A stretch of DNA of 64,000 nt. Origin: Salibacterium salarium (GTDB lineage Bacteria; Bacillota; Bacilli; Bacillales; Marinococcaceae). Location: contig NZ_JAUSUM010000003.1 in assembly GCF_030813635.1 (NCBI RefSeq), positions 1 through 64,000 of the forward strand. Reading direction: 5' to 3'. Positions 31,724 through 41,189 of the stretch are shown one piece after another (position 1 is the stretch's first letter; every line of letters begins with the position of its first letter). The notes under the pieces are model-generated. The model did no database searches, had not been told where the DNA came from, and worked only from the letters and a program-made list of their open reading frames with translations. A program made the position numbers and the translations under genes.

Positions 31724-31880
31724 TAAGAAAAACGGAGCTCGGAAAGTTCGCCCAAGTTCCGTCCTTTGTGGAGCCCCGATTTTTAGAATGTGCTTCTTTC
31801 CACATCCGCTACAGACGGGACGCTTTCCGCGAGCATGGCCACATTCTTACTTTTGCACCAAAAGCTCCACATTTTATACA
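31724..31880. repeat. dispersed intergenic repeat, copy B
   Basis: Shares TGTGGAGCC..TTTTTAGAAT.TGCTTCTTTCC with 5079-5115 and, in reverse, CCGTCTGTAGCG with 21147-21158. It also contains GGACGCTTTCCGCG. This resembles the GC-rich structured repeat scattered between genes in many Bacillaceae. Confidence 0.55.
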
Positions 31881-31894
31881 TTATAACCTTTTAA

Positions 31895-31937
31895 AAAGAC
31901 CGCCTTCTCCATTCATACGGAAAAAGACGGTCTTTTA
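31895..31937 (-). terminator. terminator of gbsA
   Basis: The minus strand has AAAAGACCG ... CGGTCTTTTT with a 25-nt inner part (including TTTTCCGTATG), about 80 nt after the gbsA stop. Confidence 0.85.
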
Positions 31938-32015
31938 TTTATATTAAACGGATTTTGGAAGAAGTTTGAAGCAACGCATGCAAATCCATTCGTCTATGTT
32001 TTGCGACTGTATTGC

Positions 32016-33488
32016 TTATTTAAACCAATGGATTGGTTCAGGTTTTCTATTGCGGAAAATGTGTTTCACTTCTGTGTATTCTTCTAAACCAGGCTTTCCT
32101 AGTTCACGACCAATTCCAGACTGCTTATATCCTCCCCAAGGAGCTTGAGCAAAGTATGGGTGGAAGTCATTAATCCATACAGTTCCAAGTCTCAAGGATC
32201 CTGCAACTTCCTCTGCTTTTCCAATGTCTGTTGTAAATACTGCGCCAGCAAGACCATAAATAGTGTCATTAGCTTTTTCAACAGCTTCTTCTTGACCGCT
32301 GAATTTCTCTACAGTCAAAACTGGACCAAACACTTCTTCTTGAACAATTCTCATATCTGATGTGCAGTTGGTAAATACTGTTGGTAGGTAGAAGAAACCA
32401 TCTTGGAGTTCAGCTTTCTCAGGACGCTTACCTCCAACTTCAATTTTTGCTCCTTCTTGTTGACCAACTTCAATATATTTTTCGACTTTTGCACGATGTT
32501 CAGCAGAAATAAGCGGACCAGATTGAGTATCATCGTCAAAGCCGTTTCCTAATTTAATGTTTCCAGCACGTTTTACAAGCTCTTCTACAAACTCGTCATG
32601 GATGCTGTCTTCTACAAGAAGTCTAGCTCCTGCGGAACATACTTGACCAGCGTGGAAAAATGCTGCGTTTAATGCTTGATCTACTGCTGTTTCAAAGTCA
32701 GCGTCTGCGAATACAATATTAGGGTTTTTACCGCCAAGCTCTAATGCAATCTTCTTCACATTAACACTTGCGGATTGCATGATTTTCTTCCCTGTATCAA
32801 TACCGCCTGTGAATGAAATAAGATCAACATCTGTGTTCTCAGATAACTCTGCACCTACGTCTGTTCCTTTTCCAAGAACAAGGTTAGCAACGCCTTTTGG
32901 TGCGCCTGCTTCTTCAATGAGTTCAAATACCTTTACAGTAGTAAGTGGTGTAATCTCACTTGGCTTGACTACTATCGTATTTCCTGCAGCTAGTGCCGGA
33001 GCAATCTTCCATGCTGCTTGCAATAATGGATAGTTCCAAGGTGTTATTTGACCGCAAACACCAACCGGTTCATGAACAACTTTACTCTCAGAGTCTGGAA
33101 TAGGAGATGAAATAACTTCTCCTCCATCTTTGTCTGCAAGGCCGGCAAAATATTGAAAGACACCTGCAATGTCATCCATATCTACGCGACTTTCTTCTAT
33201 TGTTTTACCAGTATCAAGTGTTTCTAGTTCAGCAAGTTCTTCATTATCTCTTCTTATATAATCGGCAATTTTTTGTACGATTTCCCCTCTTTCCTTTGCA
33301 GGGGTGTTTGGCCATTCACCTTTATCAAAAGCAACGCGCGCTGCTTGAATGGCTGCTTTCGCGTCATCACGATTACCTTCAGCAGATTGAAAAATCTCTT
33401 CCTGATTATACGGGTTAATGATGGCTCTTGTTTCATTTGACTTCGCCTCTACCCAAGTGCCATTAATGAACATCTTTTTAAGTACCAA
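32016..33488 (-). CDS. gbsA: betaine-aldehyde dehydrogenase GbsA
   Basis: 490-aa aldehyde dehydrogenase that oxidises glycine betaine aldehyde to the osmoprotectant glycine betaine. QITPWNYPLLQAAWK, the catalytic glutamate in ALELGGKNPNIVF, the catalytic cysteine in FFHAGQVCSAGARLL, and QEEVFGPVLTVE are present. It is highly similar to B. subtilis GbsA, including the C-terminal WINDFHPYFAQAPWGGYKQSG. The TTG at 33488 was chosen because GAGGAG lies 8 nt upstream. GbsR is divergent, but no gbsB choline dehydrogenase follows; a terminator does. Confidence 0.95.
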   Translation of the reverse strand: MVLKKMFINGTWVEAKSNETRAIINPYNQEEIFQSAEGNRDDAKAAIQAARVAFDKGEWPNTPAKERGEIVQKIADYIRRDNEELAELETLDTGKTIEESRVDMDDIAGVFQYFAGLADKDGGEVISSPIPDSESKVVHEPVGVCGQITPWNYPLLQAAWKIAPALAAGNTIVVKPSEITPLTTVKVFELIEEAGAPKGVANLVLGKGTDVGAELSENTDVDLISFTGGIDTGKKIMQSASVNVKKIALELGGKNPNIVFADADFETAVDQALNAAFFHAGQVCSAGARLLVEDSIHDEFVEELVKRAGNIKLGNGFDDDTQSGPLISAEHRAKVEKYIEVGQQEGAKIEVGGKRPEKAELQDGFFYLPTVFTNCTSDMRIVQEEVFGPVLTVEKFSGQEEAVEKANDTIYGLAGAVFTTDIGKAEEVAGSLRLGTVWINDFHPYFAQAPWGGYKQSGIGRELGKPGLEEYTEVKHIFRNRKPEPIHWFK

Positions 33489-33559
33489 GTAAATCACTCC
33501 TCATATAGAATAATAACATTTAATTTGTTTAAAATAATTTTAACGTTTCGAATGCGTTT

Positions 33560-33588
33560 AATTTAACACTTCTCATTTTTATTGTCAA
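33560..33588 (-). promoter_or_regulatory. sigma-A promoter of gbsA
   Basis: The minus strand has TTGACA, a 17-nt spacer and TAAATT. An imperfect inverted repeat (TTAAACG-N8/9-CGTTAA) overlaps and follows the -10 element, where GbsR acts as a roadblock in B. subtilis. Confidence 0.75.
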
Positions 33589-33751
33589 ACAGACAAACAT
33601 TAATGTTTTTTTAAAATGTTTTCCAAACATAACCATATAGGAACAAAGCATTAAATTAATTTTCATCTTTGACATCTATCTTTTATACGTTAAGATAAGT
33701 TAATAAATAAAATTTTTAACGATAAATATCTTTTTAATAAGGAGGATTTGA

Positions 33752-34318
33752 ATGTCAAACTCTTCTGATCAAGAAGCTCGAGAATCCTTGGACAATGCGA
33801 AAGAACTCGTTATCGATTCTATCGCAGAAACAATGGATTTGTATGGTGTGACACGAAGTGCAGGCACTCTCTATGGAACGATGTATCTAGAAGGAGATAT
33901 GACGCTCGATGAAATGAGAGAAAAACTCGGAATGAGCAAGCCTAGCATGAGTACCGGTGTAAAAAAACTTCAAGAATTCAATGTAGTAAAAAAGACATTC
34001 CGAAAAGGGAAAAGAAAACAGACCTACATTGCAGAAAAAGATTTCTTTCAATTTTTTTCTAATTTTTTCACCCAGAAATGGGAAAGAGAGGCCAAGGTTA
34101 ATCTTCATTCTATCAAAGATGCTCAAAGTACCTTAACTCAGATCATTAATGAAGATAATGTCTCTGAAGAAGTGAAAGAAGATGCACGTGAGACTTTCCA
34201 AGTCATGGAGAACTCTAAACGGTACTACCAGTGGCTTAACAAATTAGTGGAAACGATTGAAACGGGGGAAATTTTTGATTTGATTCCTCTAGATTCTAAA
34301 GATGAAGATAGACAATGA
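33752..34318 (+). CDS. gbsR: choline-responsive repressor GbsR
   Basis: 188-aa MarR-type winged-helix protein of the GbsR/MarR family. The recognition region is TLDEMREKLGMSKPSMSTGVKKLQEFNVVKK (residues about 50-80), followed by a wing (FRKGKRKQTY) and a C-terminal helical dimerisation part. It is divergent from gbsA in the conserved arrangement. In B. subtilis GbsR represses the betaine synthesis genes until choline binds. AAGGAGG lies upstream of the ATG. Confidence 0.93.
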   Translation: MSNSSDQEARESLDNAKELVIDSIAETMDLYGVTRSAGTLYGTMYLEGDMTLDEMREKLGMSKPSMSTGVKKLQEFNVVKKTFRKGKRKQTYIAEKDFFQFFSNFFTQKWEREAKVNLHSIKDAQSTLTQIINEDNVSEEVKEDARETFQVMENSKRYYQWLNKLVETIETGEIFDLIPLDSKDEDRQ

Positions 34319-34320
34319 AA

Positions 34321-34359
34321 AGAGAGAGAGTGACTTTAGAAGTCTACTCTCTTTTTTTT
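34321..34359 (+). terminator. terminator of gbsR
   Basis: AGAGAGAGTGACTT-tag-AAGTCTACTCTCT followed by eight T. Confidence 0.88.
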
Positions 34360-34412
34360 AGATATCGGTCAACTGTGTGAATGACATAGGACATTGTAAG
34401 GATTTCGATACA

Positions 34413-34832
34413 TTATTTTATAATCATCACAGGGCATTCCACTCTTTTGGCTACTTTGTGGCTGACACTGCCAAGTACCATTGTCTGTAGTTGGTTTAAC
34501 CCCCTGCTTCCTAAAACAACACAATCATATTGACTGTCATTTGCGAACTTAACAATAGCTGGTCCTGGCTCTCCATGTTTTAAATGAATCTCATAAGAAA
34601 TTTCCTTTTCCTCCAACATCTCTTCAATCGGAGACAACTTTTCTTTTCGTTTCGATTGAATCACATCAGTGTTTCCATAATGAAGGACATCCGTTTTGGA
34701 TTTGTCTCCATCTACAACATAAATAATATCAATATGCGGATTTTCTCCTCCTCTTACTAAAGCCATCGCATGTTTTGCCGAGCGTAAAGAATGATCAGAT
34801 CCATCAGCTGCTAACAATATCTTATTATACAT
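34413..34832 (-). CDS. universal stress protein UspA family
   Basis: 139-aa single Usp domain. N-terminal ILLAADGSDHSLRSAKHA and the C-terminal ATP-binding signature GSRGLNQLQTMVLGSVSHKVAKRVECPVM are both complete, so it is of the nucleotide-binding type. The ATG at 34832 follows AAAGGAG; the longer frame adds 8 residues. It lies downstream of a SulP transporter, but a terminator stands between them. Confidence 0.9.
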   Translation of the reverse strand: MYNKILLAADGSDHSLRSAKHAMALVRGGENPHIDIIYVVDGDKSKTDVLHYGNTDVIQSKRKEKLSPIEEMLEEKEISYEIHLKHGEPGPAIVKFANDSQYDCVVLGSRGLNQLQTMVLGSVSHKVAKRVECPVMIIK

Positions 34833-34897
34833 TACTTGTACTCTCCTTTTCTTCAAACTCTTTTCTACAGGATCTCTTTACATACCTGCCTGTTTAT

Positions 34898-34933
34898 TAG
34901 AAAAAGTGCGCCACTAAAGCGCACTTTTTTCTA
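34898..34933 (-). terminator. terminator between sulP and the UspA gene
   Basis: AGAAAAAGTGCGC-cactaaa-GCGCACTTTTTCT, a nearly perfect stem that reads as a terminator after the sulP stop on the minus strand. Confidence 0.9.
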
Positions 34934-36388
34934 ATGCCCAGATGAAAGGCCATCTAATTTGCTCATCAATTGGGAACTTTCTTTATTTACTCCGCTTAAC
35001 ACAATTTCCACATTGCGTTGATGGAATTTCGCTTTTACTTTATCTAATGCCTCCACAGCAGAATCATCCCACAAATGAGCTTGACTTAAATCTATTTCGA
35101 CTGTGTTGACCGCTTCATCAAAATCGAAGCTCTTCGTAAAATCTGTAACTGAAGCGAAAAACAACTGCCCTTCGACTTTGTATATTTTATATGAATCCGA
35201 ATGACCTGTTGATTTTTCTACATTCACTTTTGAAATTTTCGCAGCAAAGAAGATCGCACTCAATACAACACCTGCTAGCACTCCTTGAGACAAGTCATGG
35301 GTAACAATTACGGTACCTACAGTGACAACCATAACAGTGGAATCACTTTTTGGCACTTTTGTTAACATTTTTAATGAATTCCAATCAAATGTGCTTATAG
35401 AAACCATTATCATGACGCCGGCAAGTGCTGCAATTGGTATTTGTACAACGAGATCACCTAGCACAAGGATTAAAAACATTAAAAATACACCGGCAACGAG
35501 AGAAGATAACCTTCCATTAGCGCCTGACTTTACGTTGATGACTGATTGACCAAGCATAGCACAGCCAGCCATACCTCCAAAAAATCCTGTTACGACATTA
35601 GCATACCCTTGGCCACGTGATTCTTTATCTTTATCACTTTCTGTATCGGTCATATCATCAACAATTGTCGCAGTTAATAAAGATTCAAGGAGACCTACTA
35701 CAGATAAGGCTAAAGCATAAGGGAAAATAATCACTAATGTTTCAATTGTCAAAGGAATTTCGGGGATAAGAAACACTGGTAATGTATCTGGTAATGCCCC
35801 CATATCACCTACGGTTTGGGTGTTGATTCCCATAACAACAGCAAATACTGTTATTGCAATAATCGCAATTAATGTCGATGGGATGGTTTTCGATATTTTT
35901 GGAAACAAATATATAATAACCAATGATACCCCAGCTAAAGCATACATCGTCCAGCCTTGTCCTTCAAAATGTTCCATTTGTGACATAAAAATAAGAATAG
36001 CAAGCGCATTGACGAATCCAACCATAACGGACCTTGGAATAAACTTCATTAACTTAGACAATTTGCTCCATCCAAATATGATTTGTATAATTCCGGTCAA
36101 AATTGAGGCTGCAAGCAAATATTCCAGTCCATGTTGTGCGACAAGTGTTACCATTAACAGTGCCATGGCACCTGTAGCACCAGATATCATCCCTGGACGT
36201 CCACCTACAATGGAAGTAACAACAGCGATACTAAAGGAAGCATACAATCCAACCATCGGGTCCACTCCAGCCACAATAGAGAACGCAATGGCTTCCGGAA
36301 TCAAAGCCAACGCTACAACTATACCGGCCAAGACGTCACCGCGGATATTTCCTAACCACGTCTTTTTAAGTTTTTCTATTACAGTCAC
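34931..36388 (-). CDS. SulP-family anion transporter with STAS domain
   Basis: 485-aa SLC26/SulP carrier. The membrane part (about 15-380) has [25 protein letters not shown], the conserved GLYASF, and [15 protein letters not shown]. The C-terminal STAS domain (about 395-480) contains [22 protein letters not shown]. Substrate may be sulfate, bicarbonate or another anion. A GTG at 36388 preceded by AAAGGAG was chosen; the 50-residue extension of the longest frame has no family match. Confidence 0.9.
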   Translation of the reverse strand: MTVIEKLKKTWLGNIRGDVLAGIVVALALIPEAIAFSIVAGVDPMVGLYASFSIAVVTSIVGGRPGMISGATGAMALLMVTLVAQHGLEYLLAASILTGIIQIIFGWSKLSKLMKFIPRSVMVGFVNALAILIFMSQMEHFEGQGWTMYALAGVSLVIIYLFPKISKTIPSTLIAIIAITVFAVVMGINTQTVGDMGALPDTLPVFLIPEIPLTIETLVIIFPYALALSVVGLLESLLTATIVDDMTDTESDKDKESRGQGYANVVTGFFGGMAGCAMLGQSVINVKSGANGRLSSLVAGVFLMFLILVLGDLVVQIPIAALAGVMIMVSISTFDWNSLKMLTKVPKSDSTVMVVTVGTVIVTHDLSQGVLAGVVLSAIFFAAKISKVNVEKSTGHSDSYKIYKVEGQLFFASVTDFTKSFDFDEAVNTVEIDLSQAHLWDDSAVEALDKVKAKFHQRNVEIVLSGVNKESSQLMSKLDGLSSGH

Positions 36389-36995
36389 TTCTTCTAAATC
36401 TCCTTTACTATTTTTTAAGCAAGGGATATTTCCGTCGTTTCGTCCCTCGCTCCTTTGTCTAAACCAGCTTTTGCCTCTACTACAAAAGCCACCGTTACGA
36501 ACAAAATGGATTCTATCATAGAGTAGTAGTTTCCCCAAACCGTATGTAAGCGTAAGTCATATTATATTTTCTCTTTCATACATGTAAAATTCTCTTCTTT
36601 TCTACTTTATTCATCAACTTGTCACATACTATAAATAATTTCACGGGAAAGGAAGATGATTTAGGTGCTTTATAAAACAGGAGATAAATCAAAGACAATT
36701 GAAATGATGAAATGTTCATCTTGATTGGAAAAATAAAAAATTTTTGGGAAAATTACCTGAAAAAACTGTGGAATATGGGAAGGAGAAGTTTCTTGAAAAA
36801 AGATTTATAGGATTTTTCGTGCGAGGCAGCAGGCGATATGTCTCGATAACTGATAATGCGAGACTCTTCGAACTACACGACAGGGGCTGTGTCTCGAAAA
36901 AAGAGAATACTGGACCTTATGAAAAAATGTCCCCCAAATAGAGATGGAGAACATTTTCATGGGACAGGGGATAGGGTCTTATTCTACTACATTTC
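36389..36995. other. 607-nt intergenic region without a supported gene
   Basis: Between sulP and the HD hydrolase gene. The motif GTCTCG occurs at 36840 and 36891 and inverted (CGAGAC) at 36859-36864, giving a 6-bp hairpin. TGTCCC/GGGACA form another inverted pair near 36927-36965. A 65-codon plus-strand frame (36744-36941) has no start signal or family. The end near 36884 (CAGGGGCTGTGTCTCG) looks like a possible mobile-element remnant, but no partner end was found. Confidence 0.35.
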
Positions 36996-37619
36996 CTACA
37001 GCTTCCCTTCCCATTCACTATAAAATTGTTCTAAATAGCTTATCATAAACTTTTGCCGTTTGTTTGCAATATTAGTTGCTGTTTCTGTGTTCATCAACGA
37101 TTTTAACCGTAATAGCTTGTCATAGAAATGTTCAATAGCAGTGCTTCGTTTTTCTTTTTCCGGAGAGGCCGGCTTGTGCAATGGTTCCCCCGTACGCCCG
37201 GCAAAAGCAAAAGCTCGTGCTATCCCTATTGCTCCTATCGCATCTAGCCGGTCAGCATCTTGAACAACTTTCCCTTCGAGTGTTCTCATTGCTGCATTTT
37301 CTCCATTTCGATAAGACATTGTCTTTATAATTTCTATCACATGTCTTACTTGTTCTTCGTTTTCGACGTGTTCCTTAAGCCAAGTTTCTACTTGGGTGAG
37401 GGCTTCCGCTTCTGAATCATTCAATTTTATATCTATCAAATCGTGCAGCCATGCTGCCAATTCACATATAAAAACATCAGCCTTTTCGTCTTCAGCTAAT
37501 TTCACAGCCCAAGTTGCAACCCGATGAGTATGCCAATAATCATGAGAAGGATCTTTCGTTGAAAAAAAGTTTTCAGCTTTTGCTTGCGCTTTTTCGATAA
37601 TCATTTCGGTATCAGCCAT
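36996..37619 (-). CDS. HD-domain phosphohydrolase
   Basis: 207-aa metal-dependent HD hydrolase of the YedJ/YpgQ type. The metal ligands are visible: H in DYWHTHRVATWA (about residue 29), HD in AAWLHDLIDIK (about 58) and D in VQDADRLDAIGAIGIARAFAF (about 117). Members hydrolyse nucleoside triphosphates or related phosphates. AAGGTGG precedes the ATG. It is divergent from the SNF2 helicase gene. Confidence 0.88.
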   Translation of the reverse strand: MADTEMIIEKAQAKAENFFSTKDPSHDYWHTHRVATWAVKLAEDEKADVFICELAAWLHDLIDIKLNDSEAEALTQVETWLKEHVENEEQVRHVIEIIKTMSYRNGENAAMRTLEGKVVQDADRLDAIGAIGIARAFAFAGRTGEPLHKPASPEKEKRSTAIEHFYDKLLRLKSLMNTETATNIANKRQKFMISYLEQFYSEWEGKL

Positions 37620-37829
37620 ATTAAGCCCACCTTGCCCTGTTTTTGTCTATAGGATGTATCCTTCATTCTTTTATTTCTACACTAATCCCCCTATTCCCTT
37701 CTTTCTAGCACGGACAAACTTCCATTCAGAAAGGACGAAATCACTAGCCTTTTATCTGTACAACCTGTCTCAACCCATCGATTATGTTATAATGAAGGGT
37801 ATGGTTTGTTACGAGAAGGAGGAAGAATC

Positions 37830-40800
37830 GTGCGTTTCTTAACAAAACAAGAAATTCGGACCCTAGCCGGATCCACAATGTATTCCCGAGGATTGTCATA
37901 CTTTGAGGACGGACGGGTTGAAGAAATAACTCACAATACCGCTGGTTCTTTCACAAAAATAAAAGCAACCGTAACTGGTTCTTTCCATTATAAAGTGCAC
38001 TTATTATTCCACGAAGACGGTGAACTTCAAGAATATGCCTGTGGTTGCCCAGCTCACGAAGATGGAATCGATGTGTGCAAGCACATTACAGCTGTACTGT
38101 TGTCAGTTGCTAATCCAACAGAAGCAGCTCCTCCTCCGAAAAAACGTGAAGTGCGGAGAAATTCTTATTCAAACAAAGACACTGAAATAGAATCAACCGC
38201 CTCCTTAAAGAAATTGTTTGTTGATTATTTTGCCGGACGAATGCAATCTGTCGAATCTATTGGTGAGGCATTACAAACCGAATTTAACCTGTCATTTTAC
38301 ACTGACTATTTTCAACCGCAAGAACAGTATTTTTCTATTCAAATAAAAGTAGGAACAGACAAATTGTATATCGTAAAAGACATTGAAGCATTATTATCCG
38401 CAATGAGACAACGTTCTCTGCTTCCTTTCACGAAAAAATTTACATTTGATCCTACCTATCATTATTTCGAAGAAGCAGACCTTCATGTCATTAGAAAACT
38501 TGAAGAGGTTATTCGAAACCAAAAATGGGCCGACAGACAAACCAGCTTTATGTATGCAGAAAACAAAGGAAGAGCGGAAATTACAATTCCACCGGTTGCC
38601 GCAGAAGAAATGTTGCAGGCGTTGCTCGATTGTTCCAATGTCGTTGTAAGACCTTCCGTCGGTTCCCCTGTTCCGTTAGTCGTAAAACAGCAGTGGCCTG
38701 GACAATTTGAATTAACAAAACAACAAGGTCAATATTACGTCTCTTATTCTTCATTTGATTATCCACCACGAAAAGTAAGCTTAACGCCTTACTATATTTG
38801 GAACGACCGTCTTTATGAAACAGTCGATGAAGAAGATCATTCAACTAAGTTGCTGTTTCACATGTTGATGGATACACCAAAAGGAAGACTTCCGCTAGAT
38901 AAATCAGATTTAGAGCAAGTTTATGCAAATGTCGTGTCTTCCTTAAAAGACCAGGGGCGTTTGACCGTCAACGATAATGTAGATGCTGTGGAGGATCATC
39001 CACTTCAAGCTAAAATTTATTTAGACAGTGACAACAATACAATTTTAGCTGATCCACTGTTTTCTTATGGTGCTCACTCGTTACATGCGGTAACAGAGGA
39101 GAGAAATACCCCTGGCGATGAAACGCTTATCGCCCGCGATTCACAAAAAGAAGAAGAATTTCTTCAATTGATTGAATCTGCCGGATTTCACTGGAACGGG
39201 CAAGCATTGTCATTGTCAGATGATGAATCAATTTACTACTTCCTTACTGCTATTTTACCTGAATTGAAAGAAAAAGCAGATGTTTTTATGAGTAAAGACA
39301 TGGAAAAAATGCTCGTTTCCCCAGCTTCGTTTTCTATTGATTCCAATCTTGATGAGTCACTGGGGTGGTTGGATATCTCCTTCCAAACCGATGATTTAAA
39401 TGATGATGAACTGTATGCTCTCATGTATTCATTAAGAGAGAAAAAGCGCTATCATAAAACAGCAGATGGTCGATATGTATCATTAGATGATGAAATGCTG
39501 CAAGGATTCCGCGATTTACTTGAGGACTCTGACATGGACCCTACGGATTGGGAAGAAAATACACTCAGACTCCCTGCATATAAAGCATTTCAAGTTGATA
39601 AATTTTTAAATACCGGAAGACAGTGGCAAAAAAGTGAAAGTGTGAAAAAGTTATTAAGAGACATTCGTTCTCCAGAACAGTTTGAAACATTACTTCCTGA
39701 GGGATTGGAAGGACAGCCTCGTGATTACCAGGAAAAAGGCTTCCAATGGCTGAAGGCCTTGGCTTCTTATGGTTTCGGAGGAATTCTGGCTGACGATATG
39801 GGACTCGGTAAAACCTTTCAAACGTTAAGCTATATTCTTTCGGAACGAAAAGAACGCGCTCAGGCTGCTCCGTTTTTAATTGTTGCACCGTCCTCTCTCA
39901 TTTTTAATTGGGAAAAAGAAGCAAGGACATTCACCCCTGAACTTCGGGTTCAACTTATTCACGGGACGAAAGCGGAAAGAAAAAAACAAATAGAGCAATC
40001 GGAAGACATCGATATGTTAATCACTTCTTATCCGCTATTACGAAGAGATATTGCGTTGTATGAGGATAAGACGTTCCACGGTTTAATTCTTGACGAGGCT
40101 CAAGCATTGAAAAACTATACTTCAAAAACATTTCGTGCCGTGCGGCAAATACAAACCGAGAAAGCCTTTGCCTTGAGTGGAACCCCTATCGAAAATAAGA
40201 TTGACGAATTATGGTCTCTGTTTGCTGTTTTAATGCCGGGATTATTCCCAGATGTTCAATCCTTTAAAAACATGCCGGCAGAAACTATCCGCTATCGTGT
40301 GTCTCCCTTTATTATGAGGCGGACCAAAAAAGATGTACTCACAGAACTGCCGGACAAAATTGAAACCACATTAAATTGTGATTTAACAAAAAACCAAAGA
40401 GAAACGTATGTGGCTTATCTCAATCGAATCAAAGACGAAACAGCCAATCAACTGCAAAGTGGAAGCTTTCAGCAAAACCGCATGAATATACTAGCTAATT
40501 TAACCAGACTGCGCCAATTATGCTGTCACCCAGGAATGTTTTTAGAAGATTATCATGGTGGTTCCGGCAAGCTTGATGAATTAATGAACTTCATGAATGA
40601 TGCCAAAGAAAATGGAAACCGCGTTCTTATTTTCTCCCAATTTACGACCATGCTGTCATTTATTGCTGATGCGTTTAACCAAAAAGGGTTTTCCTATTAC
40701 TATTTAGATGGGAAAACCCCGAGTCAACAACGTTTACAAATGACCGAACAATTTAATGATGGGGAGAAAGAAGCATTTCTTATTTCTTTAAAAGCTGGGG

Positions 40801-41078
40801 GTACTGGTTTGAATTTGACCGGCGCCGATACAGTAATCCTTTTTGACTTATGGTGGAACCCCGCCGTTGAAACACAAGCTGCTGACCGCGCTCACCGTAT
40901 TGGTCAAAAACAAACCGTACAAGTGATCAAGCTTATTTCAAAAGGGACAATTGAAGAAAAAATCCAAGCCCTTCAAGACAAGAAAAAAGAATTATTTGAT
41001 CAAGTGATTCAATCCGGTGAAACAAATCTAACATCCCTATCCGAGGAAGATGTTCGGGAACTCTTAGAACTCTCATAA
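37830..41078 (+). CDS. ywqA: SNF2-family helicase with SWIM zinc finger
   Basis: 1082-aa ATP-dependent DNA translocase. An N-terminal SWIM finger (ACGCPAHEDGIDVCKHITAV, about 70-90) is followed by a long bacterial SNF2-associated region (about 110-600). The SNF2 ATPase has Walker A DDMGLGKTFQT near 650, Walker B LILDEAQALKN near 750, SGTPIENKIDELWSL, and the C-terminal helicase motif AADRAHRIGQKQTVQV near 1025. B. subtilis YwqA is a relative. The GTG at 37830 has AAGGAGG 7 nt upstream. Confidence 0.94.
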   Translation: MRFLTKQEIRTLAGSTMYSRGLSYFEDGRVEEITHNTAGSFTKIKATVTGSFHYKVHLLFHEDGELQEYACGCPAHEDGIDVCKHITAVLLSVANPTEAAPPPKKREVRRNSYSNKDTEIESTASLKKLFVDYFAGRMQSVESIGEALQTEFNLSFYTDYFQPQEQYFSIQIKVGTDKLYIVKDIEALLSAMRQRSLLPFTKKFTFDPTYHYFEEADLHVIRKLEEVIRNQKWADRQTSFMYAENKGRAEITIPPVAAEEMLQALLDCSNVVVRPSVGSPVPLVVKQQWPGQFELTKQQGQYYVSYSSFDYPPRKVSLTPYYIWNDRLYETVDEEDHSTKLLFHMLMDTPKGRLPLDKSDLEQVYANVVSSLKDQGRLTVNDNVDAVEDHPLQAKIYLDSDNNTILADPLFSYGAHSLHAVTEERNTPGDETLIARDSQKEEEFLQLIESAGFHWNGQALSLSDDESIYYFLTAILPELKEKADVFMSKDMEKMLVSPASFSIDSNLDESLGWLDISFQTDDLNDDELYALMYSLREKKRYHKTADGRYVSLDDEMLQGFRDLLEDSDMDPTDWEENTLRLPAYKAFQVDKFLNTGRQWQKSESVKKLLRDIRSPEQFETLLPEGLEGQPRDYQEKGFQWLKALASYGFGGILADDMGLGKTFQTLSYILSERKERAQAAPFLIVAPSSLIFNWEKEARTFTPELRVQLIHGTKAERKKQIEQSEDIDMLITSYPLLRRDIALYEDKTFHGLILDEAQALKNYTSKTFRAVRQIQTEKAFALSGTPIENKIDELWSLFAVLMPGLFPDVQSFKNMPAETIRYRVSPFIMRRTKKDVLTELPDKIETTLNCDLTKNQRETYVAYLNRIKDETANQLQSGSFQQNRMNILANLTRLRQLCCHPGMFLEDYHGGSGKLDELMNFMNDAKENGNRVLIFSQFTTMLSFIADAFNQKGFSYYYLDGKTPSQQRLQMTEQFNDGEKEAFLISLKAGGTGLNLTGADTVILFDLWWNPAVETQAADRAHRIGQKQTVQVIKLISKGTIEEKIQALQDKKKELFDQVIQSGETNLTSLSEEDVRELLELS

Positions 41079-41086
41079 TTTTTTTA

Positions 41087-41112
41087 GTCATCCCTAAAAG
41101 GATGGCTTTTTT
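41087..41112 (+). terminator. terminator of the SNF2 gene
   Basis: GTCATCC-ctaaaa-GGATGGC followed by six T. Confidence 0.85.
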
Positions 41113-41189
41113 ATGAGTAAAATTGGATAAAGTGCGACATAATAATAAAAAGGATGCTAGCTTTTCGTGGATGAAATGAGGGAATTTTA

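Noticed and set aside
36744-36941. 65-codon frame on the plus strand in the sulP/HD gap
   Set aside because: No ribosome site at the start, no family resemblance and it lies in DNA with several inverted motifs.
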